From an uncultured Alphaproteobacteria bacterium (lineage in GTDB: Bacteria > Pseudomonadota > Alphaproteobacteria > Rickettsiales > UBA1997): a stretch of DNA of 20,589 bases. The DNA lies in contig CAIOKL010000098.1 of assembly GCA_903858915.1 (NCBI GenBank), positions 1-20,589 on the forward strand, written 5' to 3'. Position numbers and translations under genes: made by a program. The notes under the pieces were generated by a model. That model was not told the origin of the DNA. It did no database searches and saw nothing but the letters and a program-made list of their open reading frames with translations. How positions within the stretch are numbered: the stretch's first letter is position 1; every line of letters begins with the position of its first letter. This document shows, one piece after another, positions 14,401-20,589 of this stretch.

Positions 14401-17400
14401 TTTTCAACTAAAGAAAAATTTTTTGAAGATCTATTCAATCTTACAAACAAAGGCTCTTGTCGTCACCGCGTCGTCGCTTTAGCGCATAAATTTGAAAAAG
14501 AAGGTCTTAAGCTCAATGAAGATTTTAGAATCATTGGAATCAATGGAAATCATGTGCTTTTGGAAGTAAAAAAACAAGATGGCGATTGGACAACTCTCGA
14601 TTTAGGGGGAGATAGGACGCGACTAGAAGAAACTTCTCAATCAAGATCATCTTCGCCATCATCATCTTTTCCACATCAATTATCAATGTCTTTACCAACA
14701 TTGTCTTTACCACCATTATTGCAATCAAGCTCAGAAACGGAATCACAAAATACTAATAATTCTTGGCTCGCCTCATGTTTTTCTTGCCTTGGATTTGGAA
14801 ATTTGCAAACCGATTTGTCGCCATCTTCACCGCTCGAATTAATACAACCTCAACTAACATCAACTTTAATCTTTGGTCAATCACCACTAGCAACTGCCGA
14901 AATCATCAGACCCGTAATTAACCTTGAAGAAGAAGCAAAAGGAGAGGAGCAAAAATTATTAAATTTAAAAATTATTAAAACCGCATCAACCAAAATCCAT
15001 CATCTCAAAAAAATTGATGATTTAAGAAGTTTTAAAGATACTTTTGAACAATTTATAACAAAAAACGAATCTTCATCGCTTTTTTTAAAAACCGCTCGAA
15101 GCGAAGAATTAAAAAATTATTTACTAAGAATGAGCGATCCCGAACAAGATCCATTAAATTCCGCCCTAAGTTTTGGAGCTTTTTATGCTTCTTCGACGCA
15201 AGATTTAACCACAAAAAAACCAACGATCAATATTTCTCAAGATGCCAAAACCGTAACAATATCCGACAAAACTCCAATTCTTTCATTTCTAGAAAATGCT
15301 CGGGCAAAGGCTGACAAACAACATGCTTTAATCATTGATTGGGGAAAGTTTGATGCCAGCTCTAAAGTGGCTTTCAACACTATGTTTGATAAGCCAAAAG
15401 GCAAAATTGATGGCCAAGAAATTCCAGATAATGTTAAAATTATATGTATCGATAGCTCGAAACAAAAAACCACCGATTCGTCAATATTATCAAGATTTGA
15501 TAGGTCTCTTGACTTAAGCGCTATCGGAAAAAATAAATTTACAGAATCAGTAATCGCCGACTCCTCAAAAATTCAAGAAATTATTGAATTTGATGGCGAA
15601 GGTTTTCTTGATTGGCAAAATAAATTATTTGGCAGAATTGTGGTTAATGGCGATAAAATTGAATGGCAAAAAAGTGAATTTGCTAAAGAATTAGAATCAA
15701 AAAAAGGGCAATCTTTGCAATTAGATTTTAAAAATTTTTCTGCTACGCAACAACAAGAAATGAAACTTTTTTTTGAGGAAGCAAAAGCTTGCGGTTCAAT
15801 CGATTATCACGATTACAAAATAAAAATTCCAAGCGATTTAACCGTTAATTTTGTTAAAAAAGAATTTGAATTTTCAGAGGTTTTAAGCTCATTCAAATCT
15901 TCGCAAGAATCAGATTCAAGTAAATTGCAATTAAATATTTACCAAAATTCTCTCGGATCGAATAATCTTCCCGCAGATATTCATTTGATCAATTCGCATC
16001 TCTTTGATAAATTATTAGCACAGCCAAAAATCGCAGAAAATCAATATCGAGAAGAGCTTGGACTCATTCAAAAAACAAGCGAAGCGGACTCAAAAACTTT
16101 AAAACTTTTTTTAAGCGAAAATTTATCGGAACAACAATTTTATTGCTTACTCAATCAAGCCCAACAATACCAAGTTTCTTTGGAGCTTTATTTGGCAAAA
16201 GAAGTCAAAATGCCGGATCGCGGTTTTAAAGAATTTACACAAGAATATAAACCAATTCCAAGTTTTGAAGAAACTACAAAACCACAATATATATTTCCCA
16301 CTCCGGCAACAATATCATCGGAGCCACCACAATTATTTCTTCCAACAGTTTCAATGTCCCAACCAATATTAAAATCACCACCACGAATAATAATCACCAA
16401 CAATATTGAAGAATCATTAGCGGAATTTAAGCAAACACAACCAGCAAAAAAACCCCTAAATCTCGTTAATATTGAGGATGTTTTATATGGCGATTTATTT
16501 GGCAAAACTCAACATCAATTAATTTCAAGTAACGGTGGCGCTCAACATTTTAGTTTTGAAAAAATCGAAAGCGCCATTAAAACCAAGCTTGACGCGGGCG
16601 AAACCGTTATTCTCAAAGGTAAATTTTCGGATGAATTATTATCTTTGCTTCATCCGCAAATCTTGGATATGCAACAAAATTATTCTAATTTACATTTTAT
16701 AATTGAGGATAAAAAGATTTCACAATCGCAATCCGAATCAACCAAACTCTCTTGGCTCGATCCAAGCCTGTACCAAATAAAATCTTTTCCAAAAACTGCC
16801 GAAAAAATTAATGCATTGGACGGGAAAGAAAATTATCCTAGCGTTGATTCAAAAATTTCCGAAAATTCTAAAGAAGAAGCTCAAGATTTTATAAAAACCC
16901 GAAAAGAGCAATTACAAAATCTTCTTGAAACAAATTCTACTTTGCAAATCTTTGGTCATAGCGGAGTTGGCAAAAGCTCATTATTGCGCGAAGTTAAAGA
17001 AAATGGTTTCAAAACCAAAGGTGATGTCGCGATTTACAATGAATTATCGAGCTTCGAGGCATGGGCGAAGGACAGCGAATCGAAAACTAAAATCTTAGTA
17101 ATCGACGAATTTAATGTTGATGGCTCAACGAATTTTACAACATTTCGCGATTTAGCTAATAATCCAAATTCTTCCCAACGAATTTTCCATCAAGGAAAAT
17201 TTTACGATTTAGACGCAAATCATAAAGTTGTTTTTCTCGGTAATGATAAAAATTATGGCAATCGCCACGATCAGAAATTATTTAGCGATTGCGCCGTCGC
17301 GGAGTTGCATTTAAAAGATTTTCCAGTTTCTTATATTTATGAAAACATTTTAGCAAAACCGATTTATCAAGATCTTTCGGATGATTATAAAACGAAATTA

Positions 17401-18390
17401 TCAGAAGATGAATTTAAAAAAATTGCCATCGAAAAAATCAAAGAATATAAGGCGCATAATCAAGGCGAGCATCAACCCCAAGATGACAATTTACCCAAAG
17501 AAACAGTTCGAGAGTTACAAGAAAAAGTTTTAAAAGAAATTGTAAAAAAAACGCAACCGAGTCAATCGGAAGTAGTTCAAAACGCTAATTTTATCGCCAC
17601 CGATGCGAATAATGAAAGCATCGCTGAATTACAATCGGCAATTCAAATTAGACAATTGCAAAAAAGCGACCAACTTCCATCGCAATTTTTAGGAACTTGC
17701 GGAGTAATTTTTGAAGGCGATTCTGGCGTTGGCAAAAGCGTTATGATCGAAGCGGTGCTTGAAAATCGCGGAATTAAAAAAACTGATTCGTTGGAAAATT
17801 TGGCACAACAAATTGAAAGAGAAAGAAAAATAAAATCAGAAATTACGCCAGAAACAACGCCTCATTATTACTACAAAATTCCCGCCAGCTTGCCAATTGA
17901 AGAAATTGAAAAAAATTTAATCAAGGCGTTTGAATTAGGCGCCATCGTAGTTTTTGACGAGATGAACGCTCGCATCAAAGAAGGCGGACTTGAAAAAACC
18001 ATCAATGCATTATTAACGGGTCAACATCCAACCAATCCACAAATCAAACCCGAATCGGGATTTATGCTTATCGCTAGCGTTAACAAGGCAACTAACTCTG
18101 GAAGATCTAATTTTAGCTCTGCAATTGAGCATCGTTGCAATATGATTTTCGCTAAGCCTTTAAGCGCATATCAAAAAGAAGATTTTGAAAAAATTATTGG
18201 AAATTGGTTGGAGAATGATAAAAGCGGATTAGGCTTAAAATCAGATGAATCAAAGATCGAAAAAGTTGCCGAATCGTTTAAAGAATTGATTGATAAAAAT
18301 CCAAACGCATATAATTTACGCGATTTAAAAAAAACATTGCCAGAAATTTTGAAAAAATTAGAAGCTGAAAAATCAGCTGTTCGTCACTAA
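11464..18390 (+). CDS. Giant multidomain protein, 2308 aa: transglutaminase-like domain plus tandem degenerate and intact AAA+ modules
   Basis: No single known family covers it. Residues 1-56 are disordered. From about 57 to 700 it is mostly helical, with a Rossmann-like strand-helix near 57-97. About 960-1050 is a transglutaminase/papain-like core: C999 in GSCRHRVVALAH, H1030 in NGNHVLLEV, D1046 in TTLDLGG. About 1050-1150 is a Ser/Pro linker with two Cys (1105, 1108). Two related AAA-like modules follow with lost Walker motifs, around 1270-1355 (D1292-W1293 in place of Asp-Glu; LSRFDRSL 1342-1349) and 1700-1775 (LSWLDPSL 1762-1769); a third, weaker copy lies near 1405-1465. Then come two intact AAA+ domains. 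The first has Walker A GHSGVGKSS (1831-1839), Walker B D1881/E1882 and N1927. The second has Walker A GDSGVGKS (2085-2092), Walker B D2165/E2166, sensor N2207 in SVNKATNSGR, and R2224. The last resembles midasin/dynein-related (AAA_5) domains. There is no signal peptide. It has one unbroken frame and stands alone. A role as remodelling machine or secreted effector is inference. Confidence 0.85.
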   Translation: MPKSQNSTFELPEYLFKKPSQTSRQQAPDATFDPASAVAGREGFVSQTAPNQQPQKKQIFLDYNSIYRLWNPTQLALTIAKLKEEGFEVFIIQAPENERAFASKIDDDLKFTDKKFTDKKTSIFELSDDFIEKNFSKKDHKKSAEELSLASDDSIILNYSQLKEIHDTLTQEHWDDKKKITTRSHLSYSFLDYAVEEYNPKSYEDVIELSKSNIHSILDLLNHEKFDIKDEKTVEALSFNLNKMTEPDFNIFFQVDEKKLGDLFDIIPSLNFDQEKKELLQKLQKVILKNLWFKHPDFAEGIVARAKTLHEFEGKKTDEIAILIHENSLAKIANSAHTVLESNPHYSFDILERCPGVNPLDLFKSFQVHDFQEVMMFLAIVGQQKEKTPIGKKIEANFTLGDNTDRTKFIEFRIGFLGDEFKKSLDLKNFVRLFSNSEINQNFDLTEQFGDSVIDALERATLSGICDICCQEEFFEQLNENQKTRFLSALQTKLSSEKELKSRDLEADDLLRTLQHHLNLPEAKELVRSILSSNKTLNLEYLTSPPQFQDLLLEMHYAKDIDLNKIKLNKESNLYAKFDSQLEEEIKHPSGYFLINVTRDTYLKNYKSIKDFKSDTNFGKEIYWDRKKISSQKLTSSPLQITLFDLNENSYTKIAEKIISGELDANKILSINIFGIRAKSETPNSQMDSDKSRIAILNLLSKQFPNLKHLKVDTKQFQNPKSIEKLKEEFSKKHIVFEGYNYEKLTTTTTLTPALSERTFKAIEAGEKIYIGNANSTSAQKKDGEVTFLMREAGEIISRKRLSEALKVRNLSHRINSEFSGIKDNLFVDSKEPTEILSTENDSIEKFSKDAFEERKKQLKTADSEGKTICYFSESLKSGKKTALPSISPDNKIIGYYTEPSKANVDFFKDEESGFYFAKSKKNCKIHYIIEGKELESRTLTNDTNDLPPKIKEIIKDYVGNDSKNFPSSTSNDGYELPKFSTKEKFFEDLFNLTNKGSCRHRVVALAHKFEKEGLKLNEDFRIIGINGNHVLLEVKKQDGDWTTLDLGGDRTRLEETSQSRSSSPSSSFPHQLSMSLPTLSLPPLLQSSSETESQNTNNSWLASCFSCLGFGNLQTDLSPSSPLELIQPQLTSTLIFGQSPLATAEIIRPVINLEEEAKGEEQKLLNLKIIKTASTKIHHLKKIDDLRSFKDTFEQFITKNESSSLFLKTARSEELKNYLLRMSDPEQDPLNSALSFGAFYASSTQDLTTKKPTINISQDAKTVTISDKTPILSFLENARAKADKQHALIIDWGKFDASSKVAFNTMFDKPKGKIDGQEIPDNVKIICIDSSKQKTTDSSILSRFDRSLDLSAIGKNKFTESVIADSSKIQEIIEFDGEGFLDWQNKLFGRIVVNGDKIEWQKSEFAKELESKKGQSLQLDFKNFSATQQQEMKLFFEEAKACGSIDYHDYKIKIPSDLTVNFVKKEFEFSEVLSSFKSSQESDSSKLQLNIYQNSLGSNNLPADIHLINSHLFDKLLAQPKIAENQYREELGLIQKTSEADSKTLKLFLSENLSEQQFYCLLNQAQQYQVSLELYLAKEVKMPDRGFKEFTQEYKPIPSFEETTKPQYIFPTPATISSEPPQLFLPTVSMSQPILKSPPRIIITNNIEESLAEFKQTQPAKKPLNLVNIEDVLYGDLFGKTQHQLISSNGGAQHFSFEKIESAIKTKLDAGETVILKGKFSDELLSLLHPQILDMQQNYSNLHFIIEDKKISQSQSESTKLSWLDPSLYQIKSFPKTAEKINALDGKENYPSVDSKISENSKEEAQDFIKTRKEQLQNLLETNSTLQIFGHSGVGKSSLLREVKENGFKTKGDVAIYNELSSFEAWAKDSESKTKILVIDEFNVDGSTNFTTFRDLANNPNSSQRIFHQGKFYDLDANHKVVFLGNDKNYGNRHDQKLFSDCAVAELHLKDFPVSYIYENILAKPIYQDLSDDYKTKLSEDEFKKIAIEKIKEYKAHNQGEHQPQDDNLPKETVRELQEKVLKEIVKKTQPSQSEVVQNANFIATDANNESIAELQSAIQIRQLQKSDQLPSQFLGTCGVIFEGDSGVGKSVMIEAVLENRGIKKTDSLENLAQQIERERKIKSEITPETTPHYYYKIPASLPIEEIEKNLIKAFELGAIVVFDEMNARIKEGGLEKTINALLTGQHPTNPQIKPESGFMLIASVNKATNSGRSNFSSAIEHRCNMIFAKPLSAYQKEDFEKIIGNWLENDKSGLGLKSDESKIEKVAESFKELIDKNPNAYNLRDLKKTLPEILKKLEAEKSAVRH
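11791..11820 (+). repeat. Exact 15-bp tandem duplication in the giant gene
   Basis: AAATTTACTGACAAG occurs at 11791-11805 and again at 11806-11820 with no difference, encoding KFTDK twice. It is in frame and probably a recent slippage event in the N-terminal region. Confidence 0.9.
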
Positions 18391-18407
18391 TATTTTAACG
18401 ATAAAAA

Positions 18408-19877
18408 TCACAAACCCAAAGCAATTAAAGTTTTAACATAATCATTTTGTGATTTTGAAAAAATGCCGTCTTTGTCTTGATAATCAACGATTGCACCATC
18501 TTTCAAAACCGCCACAAAATCACTCATTTTGGCAATCACTTCTAAATCATGCGAAATAAAAATATAAGAAATTTTTTGTTGTTTTTGGATTGAAATTAAT
18601 AAATTCAAAATGTCATTTTGCGTTGCAAAATCAAGCGCCGAAGTTGGTTCATCTAAAATTAAAATTTCGGGATTTAAAATTAAACTACGCGCCAAAGCTA
18701 CTCTCTGCCTTTGTCCGCCCGAAAGTTGATGTGGAAAATTATTATATAAAATTTCATCAAGCTTCATTTTTTGCATAATTTCTCGAACTTCATTTTCAAA
18801 ATTTTTAGAAGTAATTTTATGAATTATCAAACCTTCGGCGATAATTTCGCAAACCTTCATGCGCGGGTTCAAACTCGAATATGGATCTTGAAAAATAATT
18901 TGGATTTTGCGACGCAATTCTTGGCTATTTTTTTGCCAATTTTTATCGCCAAATAAATTTATTTCTCCATCAAATTTTATTAAATTAACCAAAGCTTTAG
19001 CGAGAGTTGATTTTCCCGAACCGCTCTCGCCAATTATTCCTAAATTTTGATTTGCGTTTAAGGAAAAATTTAAATTTTTATTAGCATAAAATTCTTTATG
19101 TTTCACTGTTAAATTTTTAACTTCTAAAATTTTTTCATAGCTCTTGGAATCATGTTTTTCAATATCTGTCTCGGTTTCTAAATTATTATTTTTTTGACCA
19201 ATTTCAATAATTTCATCGGCTAATTTCGCCACCGCTTTGCGATTATGACTTATCAATAAAATGGCAATATTTAAATTTTTTGATAAATTTTTTAACAATT
19301 TTAGAATTTCATTTTGGACAATTGCATCAAGAGCCGTGGTCGGTTCATCGGCAATAATAATTTGCGGATTATTGGCAATCGCAATGGCAATCATCACGCG
19401 TTGTTTTTGCCCACCCGAAAGTTGATGAGGATAACTATTTAGCCTAGGAATCAAAGCCTCGAGCTCAACTTTGCGCATCAATTCATGCAAGCGATTTTTC
19501 AAATCATTTTTCGAAATTTTGGGATTGTGAATTGTGATCGCCTCCTCAATTTGTTTGCCAATTTTATGAAGCGGATTAAGCGCGGTATTTGGATCTTGAA
19601 ATATAAAACCAATTTTTTTTCCACGAATTTTTTGCAAAGATTTTTCGTTAAGTTGCAATAAATTTTGATTTTCAAATAAAATTTCTCCAGCAATTTTGGC
19701 GCCGTTTAGTAATCTTAAAATAGTGAGCGCGATGATTGATTTTCCTGATCCGCTTTGCCCAACCAATGCACAAATTTTAGCAGGTTTAATTTCGCAACAA
19801 AAATTTTTAACCACTAAATTTTCTTGTTGGTTGCGATTTACAAAACTAATATTGAGATTGTTAATTTTTAGAAGCAT
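18408..19877 (-). CDS. Fused two-domain ABC transporter ATPase, peptide (YejF/GsiA/DppDF) type
   Basis: One 489-residue chain carries two complete ABC nucleotide-binding domains, as in the ATPases that drive peptide importers such as YejABEF or GsiABCD. Domain 1: Walker A GQSGSGKS (40-47), signature LSGGQ (153-157), Walker B D177-E178, H-loop H211. Domain 2: Walker A GESGSGKS (283-290), Q-loop FQDPYSSLNPRM (329-340, typical of oligopeptide ATPases), LSGGQ (385-389), D409-E410, H443. All catalytic residues are present in both halves. It is a little shorter than YejF (about 530), mainly through a short linker (about 225-250) and C-terminus. No permease or binding-protein genes adjoin it, so the partners are elsewhere. 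It converges with the giant gene across 17 bp and is divergent from the photolyase across 65 bp. Confidence 0.92.
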   Translation of the reverse strand: MLLKINNLNISFVNRNQQENLVVKNFCCEIKPAKICALVGQSGSGKSIIALTILRLLNGAKIAGEILFENQNLLQLNEKSLQKIRGKKIGFIFQDPNTALNPLHKIGKQIEEAITIHNPKISKNDLKNRLHELMRKVELEALIPRLNSYPHQLSGGQKQRVMIAIAIANNPQIIIADEPTTALDAIVQNEILKLLKNLSKNLNIAILLISHNRKAVAKLADEIIEIGQKNNNLETETDIEKHDSKSYEKILEVKNLTVKHKEFYANKNLNFSLNANQNLGIIGESGSGKSTLAKALVNLIKFDGEINLFGDKNWQKNSQELRRKIQIIFQDPYSSLNPRMKVCEIIAEGLIIHKITSKNFENEVREIMQKMKLDEILYNNFPHQLSGGQRQRVALARSLILNPEILILDEPTSALDFATQNDILNLLISIQKQQKISYIFISHDLEVIAKMSDFVAVLKDGAIVDYQDKDGIFSKSQNDYVKTLIALGL

Positions 19878-19942
19878 TTTTTATAAAATTTTTTTATAAT
19901 TCTTGTTCTTTTTATAAAAAAATCAAATTAGTTTTATTATTT

Positions 19943-20589
19943 ATGTCTAAAAAATTTATTATGTGGTTTCGCCAAGATTTGCGAATTAGCGACAATCCCG
20001 CTTTGCTCTCGGCGATTGAAAATGGCATCGTCATGCCGATTTATATTTTTGAAGAACAAGTTGGTGAAAATAGAAAAATTGGCTCGGCGAGCAAATGGTG
20101 GCTTCATCACAGCTTGGATTCTTTAAATAAATCTCTCGACAATAAATTAAATTTTTATTGCGGAGAATCCAAAGAAATTTTAGAAAATTTGGTTGAAAAA
20201 TTTGAAATTGCTGGAATTTTTTGGAATCGTTGCTACGAACCTCTGCGAATCGAAAAAGATCGTGAAATAAAATCATTTTTTAAGCAAAAAAATATTATTG
20301 TGCAAAGTTTTAACGCTTCGCTTTTGTGGGAACCGCATGAAGTTTTGAAAAGCGATCAAACTCCTTATAAAGTCTTTACGCCTTACTACCGCAAAGGTTG
20401 CTTGCAAAAAACCGCACCACGTAAACCATTGCCCAAAGCCGAAAATTTTAAAATTTTTTATGACGAAAATAACAAAATTAAATTAAAAAATTTGCCACTT
20501 TTGCCGACAATAAAATGGGATCAAGAGATGAAAAATTATTGGCAAATTGGCGAAGATTTTGCTTACAAAAAAATGCAAAATTTTGTCAA
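19943..20589 (+). CDS. phrB: Deoxyribodipyrimidine photolyase, class I, 5' part (cut by window end)
   Basis: The frame opens at the ATG at 19943 and stays open to the last base, giving about 215 residues of an enzyme usually 430-480 long. It uses blue light and reduced FAD to reverse cyclobutane pyrimidine dimers. The N-terminal alpha/beta antenna domain is clear: FIMWFRQDLRISDNPAL (5-21), WWLHHSLDSLN (52-62), the strand IAGIFWNRCYEP (89-100) and YKVFTPYYRKG (near 142-152). The FAD-binding helical domain lies beyond the window, so whether it is a CPD photolyase or a cryptochrome/6-4 relative cannot be fully decided, though the N-terminus fits CPD class I. The 65-bp gap 19878-19942 separates it from the divergent ABC gene; no strong promoter was seen. 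Confidence 0.92.
   Translation, partial: MSKKFIMWFRQDLRISDNPALLSAIENGIVMPIYIFEEQVGENRKIGSASKWWLHHSLDSLNKSLDNKLNFYCGESKEILENLVEKFEIAGIFWNRCYEPLRIEKDREIKSFFKQKNIIVQSFNASLLWEPHEVLKSDQTPYKVFTPYYRKGCLQKTAPRKPLPKAENFKIFYDENNKIKLKNLPLLPTIKWDQEMKNYWQIGEDFAYKKMQNFV

Noticed and set aside
15237..15473. Minus-strand frame of 78 codons inside the giant gene (with similar ones at 12576, 13770, 14540 and 16188)
   Set aside because: All lie antisense to a strongly supported coding frame and have no recognisable protein features.

Overview
The window is strongly AT-rich and densely coded. It looks like a compact chromosome of an alphaproteobacterium. The best taxonomic pointer is the NDUFS4-type accessory subunit of respiratory complex I, a family known from alphaproteobacteria and mitochondria. 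HolC, RppH and System I cytochrome c maturation (CcmF) agree with this. The composition suggests a reduced, host-associated lineage of the Rickettsiales or Holosporales kind. However, threonine synthase, glutathione synthesis, the queuosine enzyme QueE and a photolyase point to more metabolic independence than classical Rickettsia. Genus cannot be decided from the sequence alone. None of the 15 complete genes has a recognisable Shine-Dalgarno motif at normal spacing.

Layout. Positions 1-103 hold the tail of an unidentified plus-strand gene. Positions 134-1543 are a minus-strand operon, rppH - holC - unknown 159-residue protein. Divergent from it, thrC and ccmF (1612-4874) are 5 bp apart and end at an AU-rich hairpin (4892-4924). 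An unknown 492-residue Pro/Gln/Ser-rich protein (4943-6421) follows, bracketed downstream by a second, similar hairpin (6441-6470). Positions 6668-9717 are a tight operon: the NDUFS4-like subunit, a GshA-type glutamate-cysteine ligase, a class-I glutamine-amidotransferase-like (C26) gamma-glutamyl hydrolase and an RluB-like pseudouridine synthase, with ATGA and 8-bp overlaps. A convergent 163-bp gap (9718-9880) with a 13-bp inverted repeat and a minus-strand extended -10 separates it from queE (minus). Divergent from queE is a membrane-anchored protein resembling a small heat-shock protein (10640-11302).

The accessory core is one 6.9-kb gene (11464-18390) for a 2308-residue multidomain protein. 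It has a helical N-terminal half, a transglutaminase-like Cys-His-Asp domain (C999/H1030/D1046), a Ser/Pro linker, at least two (perhaps three) degenerate AAA-like modules, and two intact AAA+ modules. The last module has a midasin/dynein-like sensor-1 segment. This is the most likely undescribed system in the window. It is followed convergently by a fused two-domain peptide-type ABC ATPase (minus) and, divergently, by a class I photolyase cut by the window end.

Working together: the conserved genes are housekeeping (mRNA decapping, replication clamp loading, threonine synthesis, cytochrome c maturation, complex I, glutathione, rRNA and tRNA modification). The three unknown proteins with low-complexity Pro/Ser segments (159, 492 and 2308 residues) are candidates for lineage-specific, perhaps secreted, factors. 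No tRNA, rRNA, insertion sequence, CRISPR array or phage gene was seen.
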